Shown: piece after piece, positions 35,257 through 43,668 of the stretch
How positions within the stretch are numbered: position 1 is the first letter of the stretch
Layout of the letters: each line of letters begins with the position of its first letter
Assembly: GCA_027452245.1 (NCBI GenBank)
Contig: DAIDGW010000247.1
Coordinates: forward strand, 1-54,036
Direction: 5' to 3'
Length of the DNA: 54,036 nt
From: Acidobacteriaceae bacterium
Lineage (GTDB): Bacteria; Acidobacteriota; Terriglobia; Terriglobales; Acidobacteriaceae
Made by a program: the position numbers and the translations under genes
Notes under the pieces: model-generated
The model's database searches: none
The model's input: the letters and a program-made list of their open reading frames with translations, nothing else
What the model was told of the DNA's origin: nothing

Positions 35257-35741
35257 TGGCTTGAGGATGGAGGATCCGATTTCTCTTCCTCATCCACGCG
35301 GCTCGGCACGATCGTGATTTCTCCGAAACTCTCGAGAACCGCGGTTTTGATTCCGGAGAGATCCTTAATCCCTTGTTGACGCGCCACATGCATCACATCG
35401 TCATCCTGAATGTTCACGCGCTTGAGGGTTTCCGTCCGCCACGTACTCTTTTCCATCAGCACCAGAGGCGTGCCATCAAGAATTTTCGCGAACGTCGTGA
35501 ACCGGAATCGAAGATAAGAGAGCACGTAGTGGCACAAGGCCACGGTAATGATTTGCGTAATGGCATTGGTCAGGGAACCCTCGCTGCCCACCATGCCAGT
35601 TAGCGTCAGGCCGCCAAGATAAAAAATCAGGACAAATTCAAAGGGGGTAAGTTGTTTGCCCGGTCGCCTTCCCACCACACGAACCATCAGGACCAGAAAC
35701 ATATATCCGAAGGCAGCACGTGCAATGATGAAAATAGCCAA
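35253..35741 (-). CDS. YetF-like DUF421 membrane protein (copy 2)
   Basis: A 162-residue DUF421 protein with N-terminal helices (MFLVLMVRVVGRRPGKQ; LTPFEFVLIFYLGGLTL), then the cytoplasmic domain (ILDGTPLVLMEKSTWR, IQDDDVMHVARQQGI, IKTAVLESFGEITIV). It ends in an acidic/Ser tail (EEEKSDPPSSSQ) that the other copy lacks. It is first gene of the YetF-TM-YetF operon. The family may act in envelope homeostasis; no catalytic motif is visible. Confidence 0.88.
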   Translation of the reverse strand: MAIFIIARAAFGYMFLVLMVRVVGRRPGKQLTPFEFVLIFYLGGLTLTGMVGSEGSLTNAITQIITVALCHYVLSYLRFRFTTFAKILDGTPLVLMEKSTWRTETLKRVNIQDDDVMHVARQQGIKDLSGIKTAVLESFGEITIVPSRVDEEEKSDPPSSSQ

Positions 35742-35897
35742 GCCTTCATCTCCAACCCCTATTAGAAGAAGAGCCTGATGGGAAGGTTGTTACTTTTGCC
35801 GGCAGTGCCTCGTTCTGCTCTCGCACTTCCGGCAGGCAGAGCGGCAAGGTTACGTGGCTACCGTTGGCGAGTGGTTCGCATCGAACATAGTTCTTCA

Positions 35898-37019
35898 ATG
35901 ACTCCGCTGAGTCTTATGCAAAGATCGTCAGATTCCGTTCCGATTGAAAGAATTGAAGTCGCGAGCTACATCGTCCCCACGGATTTTCCCGAATCCGACG
36001 GCACCGCCGAATGGGACCGTACGACCCTTGTCATTGTGCGCACTCGCGCCGGTGGTCAGGAAGGTCTCGGCTATACCTACGCCGACGAACCCACCGCCCG
36101 CCTGATTCACGGCCTCCTCCGCACCGTTATCCAGGAGATGGATGCCATGTCTCCCCCGGCTGCCTACATGGCTATGTGGCGTAGGGTCCGCAATCTCGGC
36201 CGTCCGGGAATTTGCTCCATGGCAATTTCTGCCGTGGACTGTTCTCTGTGGGACCTCAAGGCGCGCCTTCTCGCAGTACCCCTGGTCACTCTGTTGGGCC
36301 AGGTCCGAACCGGAGCACCCATTTACGGCAGCGGAGGATTCACCTCGTACTCTGACGAACAACTCGCCAAACAACTCTCTGGCTGGATCGAGCAGGGAAT
36401 TGGCAGTGTGAAGATGAAGATTGGCCGCGATCCTGATGCCGACGTGCATCGCGTCCAGATTGCTCGGGAAGCCATCGGCCCCGATGCTGGCCTGTTCGTC
36501 GATGCCAATGGCGCCTATTCGCAGAAGCAGGCTTTGCAGCAGGCGAACCGATTCGCAGATTTCAACCTCTCCTGGTTTGAAGAGCCTGTTTCCTCCGACG
36601 ATCTCGAGGGCTTGCACCTGATCCGCAATCGAGCCCCGGTGAATATGGACATCGCCGCCGGCGAATATGGCTACGAAATTTTCTACTTCAGGCGTATGCT
36701 CTCCGCCGGAGCAGTCGACGTCCAGCAAGCCGACGTCACGCGCTGCGGAGGCATTTCGGCCTTCCTGCAAGTTGCCGCCCTGTGCCAGGCGCACAACATT
36801 CCGCTTTCGGGCCATACTGCTCCGGCTCAGCACACGCATGTAGCCTGCGCCGTCACCCCATTCAAGAATCTGGAATATTTTCACGACCACGTTCGTATCG
36901 AACGTATGTTCTTCGAGGGCTTTCCGAAGTTGGTCAACGGAGAGTTGCGCCCCGACCTGTCCCGCCCCGGCATGGGTCTCGAACTGAAGCAGGCGGATGC
37001 AGAAAAGTTTGCAGCGTAG
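35898..37019 (+). CDS. Enolase-superfamily (mandelate racemase-like) enzyme
   Basis: A 373-residue member of the mandelate racemase/muconate lactonising subgroup. Seen are the N-terminal capping domain, the KxK motif (VKMKIGRD), the three metal ligands in DANGAY, FEEPVSSDD and AGEYGY, and the catalytic-side stretch PLSGHTAPAQHTH. These enzymes abstract an alpha-proton from a carboxylate; acid-sugar dehydratase or epimerase is most likely. The His in GHTAPAQH suggests acid-sugar chemistry but does not fix the substrate. The open frame runs upstream to 35778; ATG 35898 or 35916 better fits the family, and neither has a strong ribosome-binding site. The next gene, an ASRT homologue, follows 36 bases later. 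Confidence 0.85.
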   Translation: MTPLSLMQRSSDSVPIERIEVASYIVPTDFPESDGTAEWDRTTLVIVRTRAGGQEGLGYTYADEPTARLIHGLLRTVIQEMDAMSPPAAYMAMWRRVRNLGRPGICSMAISAVDCSLWDLKARLLAVPLVTLLGQVRTGAPIYGSGGFTSYSDEQLAKQLSGWIEQGIGSVKMKIGRDPDADVHRVQIAREAIGPDAGLFVDANGAYSQKQALQQANRFADFNLSWFEEPVSSDDLEGLHLIRNRAPVNMDIAAGEYGYEIFYFRRMLSAGAVDVQQADVTRCGGISAFLQVAALCQAHNIPLSGHTAPAQHTHVACAVTPFKNLEYFHDHVRIERMFFEGFPKLVNGELRPDLSRPGMGLELKQADAEKFAA

Positions 37020-37055
37020 AACACCTTTACCACAAATGAAGTTGGAGGAAATGCA

Positions 37056-37436
37056 ATGGCAGACGCAGTTGGAGTAACCGAGTGGGTCATCGCAGAAGGT
37101 TATATTCCGCCGGAAAGTCACGGCCCCGAACCACAAATGACCAGTCACGAAACCGTGTGCATGTTGAATACCTCCGATCAGGAGGCCCATGTTGAAATCA
37201 TGATCTACTACAAAGACCGCGAGCCTGTCGGCCCCTACAAAGTCAAAGTTCCCGCGCGCCGCACGCTTCACCTTCGCTTCAACTCACTGCGCGATCCCGA
37301 GATGATTCCTCGCGACACAGAATACTCCAGCGTGATCCGCTCCGACGTTCCGATCGTCGCCCAGCATACTCGTCTCGACTCGCGACAGTCCGAGAACGCA
37401 CTGCTGACAACCATCGCTTATCCCAACGCAGCCTAG
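37056..37436 (+). CDS. Anabaena sensory rhodopsin transducer (ASRT) homologue
   Basis: A 126-residue single-domain protein very close to the ASRT family: IAEGYIPP, GPEPQMTSHETVC, AHVEIMIYY, EPVGPYKVKVPARRT, PIVAQHTRLDSRQSENALL. ASRT from Anabaena is a soluble tetrameric beta protein that interacts with sensory rhodopsin and DNA; comparative work has proposed that the wider family binds small molecules, probably sugars. No rhodopsin gene is in the window. The neighbour upstream is an acid-sugar-type enolase-superfamily enzyme, which supports a metabolic ligand-binding role here. The start has GGAGG upstream. Confidence 0.9.
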   Translation: MADAVGVTEWVIAEGYIPPESHGPEPQMTSHETVCMLNTSDQEAHVEIMIYYKDREPVGPYKVKVPARRTLHLRFNSLRDPEMIPRDTEYSSVIRSDVPIVAQHTRLDSRQSENALLTTIAYPNAA

Positions 37437-37456
37437 GAGGGAAGCCCAATCGCTAA

Positions 37457-39211
37457 GTGACCGCAGTCACAGACCCGCCCATTCGCCGCGATGGAAGATC
37501 ACAGAGGAAGTGTGACGCATTTTTTGCGTTAACTGACTCGCTTCACATCTCGACTCGGCGGGTATCTGTGCGTTTTCCCAAGGTCACTACACTGCGTAGC
37601 TTTTTACAGCTCGTTTTCTTTCTCCTGTTTCTTTTCCTCCTGCTTCGCACCGAGTTTCGCGGTACTTTTGCCGCTGCTGCCGGCGATCTCCGCCTTCGCT
37701 ATCCCGTCTCCTTCTTTTTCCAGCTCGATCCCCTGATCGCACTCTCGAACGCCCTGGCGACGCGCGCCCTCTATCGTGGACTTCTCTGGACTCTCGTCAT
37801 CCTGATCCCGACCTTCCTTCTCGGACGATTCTTCTGTGGCTGGATATGTCCGCTCGGATCCCTGAATCATTTCTTCGGCAGCCTCAACTCCGAAGAGAAG
37901 CGCGGTAAGCAACTGATCGAGTCCAACCGCTACAAACGCTGGCAGACCACCAAGTACTACCTGCTGATCATCGGGGCCTGCGCCGCATTGTTTGGCGCAG
38001 GCATCGCCGGATGGCTCGATCCATTCTCCTTGTTAGTGCGCTCCCTCAGCCTCTCCATCCTCCCCGCCACCAGTTACGGCTTGCGCGCGTTCCTGGGCGT
38101 ACTCGCCCACAGCCCCTTCGCCTGGCTTCAGATCGCCGGCAATCTGCTCCACTACGTTCTCGGTTCACTGTTTCTCAGCCTCAAACAGCCCTACTTCCGC
38201 GAAGGAGTCTGGCTCGGACTGATTTTCATCGCGGTCCTCTCTGTGAACCTCCGCATCACCCGCTTCTGGTGCCGCGCCCTGTGTCCCTTGGGAGCATTGC
38301 TCGGAATGGCCTCCCGCTGGTCGCTGATTGGCCTGGTCAGAAATAAAGAACATTGCAACGACTGCAATCAGTGCCTCTTGCGATGCCAGGGTGGAGACGA
38401 TCCGGTAGGCGGCCGCGGCTGGCGTCAGCCCGAATGTCACCTGTGCATGAATTGTGTCGATCAATGCCCGGAGCATGCTCTGACCTTTAAATTCTTTCCC
38501 CGTCAGCCGCCGGCATCGGCCAATCTGCAACGGCGAAAAGTGCTCACCGCTGTCGCCACCGGCGCCGCCTGCATTCCCCTGTTTCGCAGCACTCCCGGTT
38601 TCGCCGCCGAGCGCAACGAGCGGCTGCTCCGTCCTCCCGGAGCACTCGCTGAAGACGAATTCCTGGCGCGCTGCATTCATTGTGGCGAGTGCATGAAGGT
38701 ATGCCCCAACAATGCCCTGCATCCCAGTTGGACGGAGGCCGGGCTCGAAGGCTTGTGGACGCCCGTCATGGTTCCGCGCATCGGTTACTGCGAGCCCAGC
38801 TGCGTGCTTTGTTCACAGGTATGTCCAACCGGTGCAATCTGGGAGATCAATGCCTCCCAAAAAGGCTGGACCGTCGACATCTCCAGGTCCGCCAAGCCCG
38901 TTCGCTTGGGCACTGCATTCTATGATCGCGGTCGCTGCCTGCCCTGGGCTATGGCCACCGACTGTATCGTGTGTGAAGAGTGGTGCCCGACATCCCCTAA
39001 AGCCGTCTTCCTCACCCCTGCCTCTGTGCTCGATGCTGCGGGAAACGTCAAGCAGGTCAAGCAGCCCAACATCGATCCCTCTCGCTGCGTCGGCTGCGGC
39101 GCCTGCGAATATGCCTGCCCGGTGCAGGATCGTCCCGCCGTCTACATCACCAGCGTCGGCGAGAGCCGGTCTCCAACCAACCAGATCCTCCTGAGCCGGA
39201 AAAAAGCATGA
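37457..39211 (+). CDS. Fused NapH-like membrane / NapG-like polyferredoxin
   Basis: A 584-residue fusion. The first half is NapH/YccM-like: about five membrane helices with the paired CGWICPLGSL (residue 127 onward) and CRALCPLGALLG motifs, then two [4Fe-4S] motifs (CNDCNQCLLRC, CHLCMNCVDQCP). At residue 359 an internal twin-arginine-like signal (QRRKVLTAVATGAACIP) begins, followed by a NapG/MauM-like part with four more Cys groups (CIHCGECMKVCP, CVLCSQVCP, CIVCEEWCP, CVGCGACEYACP). It should pass electrons from quinol or the cytoplasm to a periplasmic acceptor. The GTG start at 37457 is uncertain; GTG 37568, just before the first helix, is an alternative. A DUF362 gene follows. Confidence 0.88.
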   Translation: MTAVTDPPIRRDGRSQRKCDAFFALTDSLHISTRRVSVRFPKVTTLRSFLQLVFFLLFLFLLLRTEFRGTFAAAAGDLRLRYPVSFFFQLDPLIALSNALATRALYRGLLWTLVILIPTFLLGRFFCGWICPLGSLNHFFGSLNSEEKRGKQLIESNRYKRWQTTKYYLLIIGACAALFGAGIAGWLDPFSLLVRSLSLSILPATSYGLRAFLGVLAHSPFAWLQIAGNLLHYVLGSLFLSLKQPYFREGVWLGLIFIAVLSVNLRITRFWCRALCPLGALLGMASRWSLIGLVRNKEHCNDCNQCLLRCQGGDDPVGGRGWRQPECHLCMNCVDQCPEHALTFKFFPRQPPASANLQRRKVLTAVATGAACIPLFRSTPGFAAERNERLLRPPGALAEDEFLARCIHCGECMKVCPNNALHPSWTEAGLEGLWTPVMVPRIGYCEPSCVLCSQVCPTGAIWEINASQKGWTVDISRSAKPVRLGTAFYDRGRCLPWAMATDCIVCEEWCPTSPKAVFLTPASVLDAAGNVKQVKQPNIDPSRCVGCGACEYACPVQDRPAVYITSVGESRSPTNQILLSRKKA

Positions 39212-39302
39212 GCCAAAAATCTGAGCGAAACTGTGCGACGGATCACTGCAACCATTGGCGAATCGCGTTAGACATTTATTTCGCCATGAACGGGAGCTCG
39301 CA

Positions 39303-40295
39303 ATGACTACGACAGGCAACGATTCCACGATGACTCGTCGGGAAGCGCTCCTCCACTTACTACGCGTAACCGGCGCCAGTGCCTCGGTGGCCGGACTGGG
39401 ATTCTGGCTTAGTGAACGCAGCTTTCGTCCTGAACCCGCACTTGCGCTGGAGCTCAAGCATTCTCACACGGTAGCCCCTGACCCCAAGCTGCCCGAGATG
39501 GCGATCATTCAGGGCGACGACCCTGCGCAGTTGACCCGAAAAGCCGTGGAAGGCCTCGGAGGCATCAGGCGTTTCGTCTCTCGCGGAGACATCGTTGTGA
39601 TCAAGCCCAATATCGGATGGGATCGCACCCCAGAACAAGCAGCCAACACTAACCCTCAAGTCGTCGTCGAGACCGTGCGCCTCTGCCTCGACGCTGGAGC
39701 GAAACGCGTCATCGTGACCGACGTCAGCTGCAATGAGCCGCGCCGCTGTTTCCAGCGATCCGGCATCGCGGACGCCGCGCAACGCGCCGGAGGCGAAGTT
39801 ATTCTGCCCGACCCCTCCCGGTTCAAGGAAGTGGATCTGCATGGCGATGTCCTGCATGCCTGGCCGGTATTCGACGCCTTCCTGAACGCCGACAAGATCA
39901 TCAACATTCCGATCGCCAAGCACCACGGCCTGACCGGAACCACTCTCGGTATGAAAAATTGGTATGGAATTCTAGGTGGCCAACGCAATCAATTGCATCA
40001 GAGAATTCACGAAAGCCTCGTGGACCTTGCTGACTTTATGCGCCCGTCGCTCACCATCCTCGACTGCTACCGCATTCTTATCCGCAACGGGCCAACCGGC
40101 GGCAATCTCGAAGATGTTCTGCTCAAAAAGACTCTGGTCGCGGGAACCGATCCCGTGGCCCTCGACGCCTACGTCGCGAAGGCTTACTGGAACCTCGACG
40201 TCTCCGCTCTGCCCTATTTGCGCTTGGCAGCCAAACGCGGATTAGGTACTTATGATTTTGAGAAGGTTCGCACAGTTACCACGGAACTATCGTAG
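39303..40295 (+). CDS. Exported DUF362 protein
   Basis: A 330-residue DUF362 protein with a twin-arginine signal (MTRREALLHLLRVTG, about residues 10-24). Family traits: VVIKPNIGWDRTP, VIVTDVSC, the segment NADKIINIPIAKHHGLTGTTLGMKNWYGIL, and AGTDPVALDAYVAKAYW. DUF362 proteins are often associated with iron-sulfur proteins; this one lacks its own ferredoxin domain and sits directly behind the NapH/NapG fusion, which probably supplies it. Its function is unknown. ATG 39303 has GGGAGC at 9 bases. A terminator follows. Confidence 0.85.
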   Translation: MTTTGNDSTMTRREALLHLLRVTGASASVAGLGFWLSERSFRPEPALALELKHSHTVAPDPKLPEMAIIQGDDPAQLTRKAVEGLGGIRRFVSRGDIVVIKPNIGWDRTPEQAANTNPQVVVETVRLCLDAGAKRVIVTDVSCNEPRRCFQRSGIADAAQRAGGEVILPDPSRFKEVDLHGDVLHAWPVFDAFLNADKIINIPIAKHHGLTGTTLGMKNWYGILGGQRNQLHQRIHESLVDLADFMRPSLTILDCYRILIRNGPTGGNLEDVLLKKTLVAGTDPVALDAYVAKAYWNLDVSALPYLRLAAKRGLGTYDFEKVRTVTTELS

Positions 40296-40313
40296 GATCT
40301 GGATAATCCGTAA

Positions 40314-40345
40314 GCACTATCGCCGTATAGGCGGTGCGGGCTTTT
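40314..40345 (+). terminator. Intrinsic terminator after the DUF362 gene
   Basis: GCAC-TAT-CGCC pairs with GGCG-GTGC (40330-40337) around a GTATA loop, with the TAT bulged, and TTTT follows at 40342-40345. It lies 19 bases after the stop codon. It also argues that the next gene starts at 40430 rather than at an upstream ATG inside the hairpin. Confidence 0.5.
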
Positions 40346-40429
40346 CGAGGGTTTACCTTTCTTTACTCGCCATTCTCATTTCACTTAGCATCTTTTCAAA
40401 GTAACTCTCGGGGACGAGGACACCTGGGA

Positions 40430-42247
40430 ATGCCCATTTTTCGTAAATTTCAGCTGCCGGGCGCGACGCTCGCTGTTCTTGCTCTCGTCACCTCTGTCGC
40501 CTGTGGGCGGAAAGCAAAAAGCACCGCTCCCGACGCCCCCGCCCTATTTGCCAAAAACTGCTCGTCTTGTCATTTCGAAGGAAATGACATGCGTGCGCCC
40601 GAACCGGAAGCTCTCCGCGATATGTCGAGTCGCGTGATCTTGAGTGCACTTGAGTCCGGTCCTATGAAGTGGGAAGCGCGCTCGCTATCGCAAACTGAAA
40701 AAGCCGCTGTAGCCGGGTATCTTGGCAAGCCCATGCTCTCCGCTCCCGCGAAGGTCGTCGGCACGTGTGGGAGGGACGTCGATCCTCCGCCTACCTCGCC
40801 TTCCTGGTCAGGCTGGGGAGTCGATCCTCATAACACTCGCTTTCAGCCCAGTTCGGCCGCACAGCTGAGTCGTGAACAAGTAAAGAATCTGAAATTCAAA
40901 TGGGCTTTTGCATTTGTAGGTGCCGCCGCAACTTTCGGCCAGCCCACAGTCTTCGCTGGCAGGTTATTTGTCGGAAGTGAGGATGGAACTGTCTATTCTT
41001 TAGACGCGGCCACCGGCTGTACTTGGTGGACCTTCCACGCATCCACAACGGTTAAAACCGCAGTCTCTGTCGATCCTCACGGCCAAAACGTCTTCTTTGG
41101 CGATACCAACGGCTTCGTTTATGGCCTGAGAATCAAAGACGGCTCTCAGGTTTGGAGAGTCCGTCCTGAGTCCCACCCCGCTGCCAGGATTACCGGCTCA
41201 CCGTTGCTTGTCGGGTCGCGGCTCTATGTCCCCATTTCCTCCGGGGAAGAGGGAGCTGCCGCCGATCCTAGTTACCCCTGCTGCACGTTCCGCGGAGCTA
41301 TCGTCGCCCTCGACATCACTTCCGGTAAAACAATCTGGAAGGCCTACACCATCGATCAGGTCGCCAAACCTACGCACAAGAGTTCTCAGGGAGTTCAGTA
41401 TTACGGTCCCTCGGGAGCTGCCGTCTGGTCCCCGCCCACTGTCGATCTGCGTCGTAATGTGATTTACGTTGCCACTGGCAACAACTATTCGCCGCCGGGA
41501 AGCGATACCTCTGACGCCGTCATTGCTTTTGATCTCAATACCGGCAAGAAGCTCTGGAGCCGTCAGCTCGAGCCAAAAGACACATGGAACAGCGGATGTG
41601 TTGCCGAGCAGAAAGACAGCTGCCCACCCCAGCACGGCTCCGATTTCGATTTCGGAGCGCCACCTATTCTGCAGCACCTCGCAAACGGGCGCGAGATTCT
41701 CTTGCTCGGCCAAAAGTCCGGTGTGGTTTACGCGCTCGATCCCGACCGGCGGGGCACAAGTCTTTGGACCCGCCGCATCGGTCATGGCGGCCCGCTCGGC
41801 GGCATTCAGTGGGGCGGCGCCAGCGACGGCCACTACGCCTACTACCCACTTTCCGATCTGGATGACACGAATCCTCTCCTGGGCGGCGGCTTATTCGCCA
41901 TTCGCATTCGCGACGGAAAAAAGGTCTGGTCTGTGCCACCGCCCAAACCCGCTTGCGCGCGAATTTTCGGGTGCAGTGCCGCCCAGATGGCGCCGGCAAC
42001 GGCGATACCAGGCGTCGTATTCACCGGGTCTTTAGACGGACACCTGCGCGCCTATGACACGCACAATGGCACGTTGCTCTGGAATTTCGATACCGCGCAG
42101 GAATTTCCCACCACCAACGGCGTCAGCGGTGCCCACGGTGGATCGATGAATGGTTCCGGCCCGACCATCGCCGGCGGCATGGTCTACGTCAACAGCGGTT
42201 ACACCAACGGACGCGATGGAAATGTGCTGCTTGCCTTCTCCCCCTGA
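40430..42247 (+). CDS. PQQ-type beta-propeller dehydrogenase with cytochrome c domain (PVA dehydrogenase-like)
   Basis: A 605-residue probable lipoprotein (lipobox SVAC near residue 25). A short cytochrome c domain with CSSCH comes first, then an eight-bladed quinoprotein propeller with repeated GxVYxLDAATG, GxVYGLRIKDG, IVALDITSGKTIW, AFDLNTGKKLW and AYDTHNGTLLW blades. The cytochrome-then-propeller order and the PYPCCTFRG-like and CVAEQKDSCP segments resemble polyvinyl-alcohol dehydrogenases, which oxidise secondary alcohols with PQQ and pass electrons to the haem. The true substrate is unknown, and PQQ biosynthesis genes are not in the window. ATG 40430 is chosen to follow the preceding terminator. 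Confidence 0.82.
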   Translation: MPIFRKFQLPGATLAVLALVTSVACGRKAKSTAPDAPALFAKNCSSCHFEGNDMRAPEPEALRDMSSRVILSALESGPMKWEARSLSQTEKAAVAGYLGKPMLSAPAKVVGTCGRDVDPPPTSPSWSGWGVDPHNTRFQPSSAAQLSREQVKNLKFKWAFAFVGAAATFGQPTVFAGRLFVGSEDGTVYSLDAATGCTWWTFHASTTVKTAVSVDPHGQNVFFGDTNGFVYGLRIKDGSQVWRVRPESHPAARITGSPLLVGSRLYVPISSGEEGAAADPSYPCCTFRGAIVALDITSGKTIWKAYTIDQVAKPTHKSSQGVQYYGPSGAAVWSPPTVDLRRNVIYVATGNNYSPPGSDTSDAVIAFDLNTGKKLWSRQLEPKDTWNSGCVAEQKDSCPPQHGSDFDFGAPPILQHLANGREILLLGQKSGVVYALDPDRRGTSLWTRRIGHGGPLGGIQWGGASDGHYAYYPLSDLDDTNPLLGGGLFAIRIRDGKKVWSVPPPKPACARIFGCSAAQMAPATAIPGVVFTGSLDGHLRAYDTHNGTLLWNFDTAQEFPTTNGVSGAHGGSMNGSGPTIAGGMVYVNSGYTNGRDGNVLLAFSP

Positions 42248-42266
42248 TTATCAATAGGTTGCTTGA

Positions 42267-43520
42267 TCATTCTTTTCGGAGCGCTTCCACCGGCTCCAGC
42301 AGGGCAGCCCGGCGCGCCGGATACAGTCCCGCGGCAACTCCTGCCAGCGCCAGAGAAAAAACTGCCAATGCCGCAGTCGTGGGAACCAGCGTGGGAGGAT
42401 CGAATCCCTCTCCCAGACTGAATTGCGACAGGATCGCCATCAACCCGGCCGCTCCGCCAATCCCAATTCCGCCGCTCAGCAGCGTCAGGAACGCGCCTTC
42501 CACGAAAAACTGGAACATGATATTCGCATTGGTCGCGCCGATCGCCTTCCGCAGTCCGATTTCTCGCGTTCGGTCGGCCACCGCCACCAGCATGATATTG
42601 ATAATGCCGATCGCGCCCAGCGCGAGGGTCACCAGGCCGACGCTCCCCAAAAACACGTTCATCGCATCGAAAATCTTGCTGACCTGGTCCACGGTTTGCA
42701 CCGTGTCCCATTCATCGAAGGAATCAGGGTTGTTGGGATCGAACCCCCCGTGATTCCGCGCGATCACCTGGTGCACTTCCTTCTGCGCCACCGCATGCAA
42801 GGCCCGGGTCTTCGGCTGATACTGAATCAGCGAAATCGTATCCGGATCTTCCCCCGCTTTGGTCGGCGGAAAGTATTCATGCATGGTGCTGAATGGCACA
42901 TAACTCCTCAGGTTGTCGCTCGTGTTGTCCCCATGCCCGATGCGCTTCAGTGTGCCTATGACCTCGAACTCAACCCCATTCAGCAGGATCGTCGCACCCA
43001 CCGAAGGCCTGCCCAGAAACAACGTCTTTCTGGTTTCATCTCCCAGTACGATCACCCGCCGTCTTTGTTGCTCGTCCATCTGATTCAGCCATCGACCCTG
43101 ATTCATTGGCAAATAGCGGATCTGGTCCAGTTCCGGCAGTGTCCCGTTAACCTGCCCGTTGGCTTGATAGAAATCGCTTACCGCGCGCAGGTCGCTTCGC
43201 TGAATCAGCGGCACCGCCAGTCGCACGCTGTGGCAGTCGCGCATGATGTCCTGGTAATCGCGGTAGTTCAGGTAATACTGCCGCAGGGCGGTAAAGCTCC
43301 CTTGCAGCGCCGGCGCGCGCCCCGACCAGATGAACATCACGTTTTCGCCGATCTGCGCGAATTCCTTGCGATTGCCCGAGCGGAATCCTTCCCCCAGCCC
43401 CACCAGCAGCAGCAGGGAACCCACTCCCCAGGCGATTCCAAACATCGTCAGGAAGGAACGTAGCTTGTGCGCCCAAAGGGTGCGGAGGGTTTGCGCAAAG
43501 ATGTCGAAAATTACGCGCAC
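42267..43520 (-). CDS. MacB/FtsX-type ABC transporter permease
   Basis: A 417-residue permease: one N-terminal helix (RSFLTMFGIAWGVGSLLLLVGLGEG), a large periplasmic MacB_PCD domain, and three C-terminal helices ending with the YPARRAALLEPVEALR motif. It has the type VII mechanotransmission layout of MacB/LolC-like proteins. No ATPase gene adjoins it within the window, so it must pair with one elsewhere, or its partner was lost. The start is GTG 43520, supported by similarity of the MRVI...AHKLRSFLT opening to the family. Confidence 0.9.
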   Translation of the reverse strand: MRVIFDIFAQTLRTLWAHKLRSFLTMFGIAWGVGSLLLLVGLGEGFRSGNRKEFAQIGENVMFIWSGRAPALQGSFTALRQYYLNYRDYQDIMRDCHSVRLAVPLIQRSDLRAVSDFYQANGQVNGTLPELDQIRYLPMNQGRWLNQMDEQQRRRVIVLGDETRKTLFLGRPSVGATILLNGVEFEVIGTLKRIGHGDNTSDNLRSYVPFSTMHEYFPPTKAGEDPDTISLIQYQPKTRALHAVAQKEVHQVIARNHGGFDPNNPDSFDEWDTVQTVDQVSKIFDAMNVFLGSVGLVTLALGAIGIINIMLVAVADRTREIGLRKAIGATNANIMFQFFVEGAFLTLLSGGIGIGGAAGLMAILSQFSLGEGFDPPTLVPTTAALAVFSLALAGVAAGLYPARRAALLEPVEALRKE

Positions 43521-43526
43521 TCCATC

Positions 43527-43532
43527 ATTATA
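43527..43532 (-). promoter_or_regulatory. -10 element very close to the permease start
   Basis: A perfect TATAAT reads on the minus strand at 43532-43527. Transcription would begin about 7 bases later, essentially at the GTG start codon (43520), which would make a leaderless mRNA. The -35 region is poor. Confidence 0.35.
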
Positions 43533-43668
43533 GAGTCCAACGAGGCGTCGAACTTTCCACTCTGAGCCGGGGTCACACCCAGACCACCGCCTTCAAACAA
43601 CCAACTCTCCCTTCCACCGAATCAAAAACTATTCTTGATTCTCCGCTTACGGAGTATTCTCTAGCTTC

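Noticed and set aside
35928-37271. 447-codon open frame on the minus strand
   Set aside because: It is antisense to the enolase-superfamily and ASRT genes, whose motifs are unmistakable. Its translation is a low-complexity mirror typical of high-GC coding DNA.
42423-43463. 346-codon plus-strand open frame
   Set aside because: Antisense to the MacB-type permease, with no domain features.
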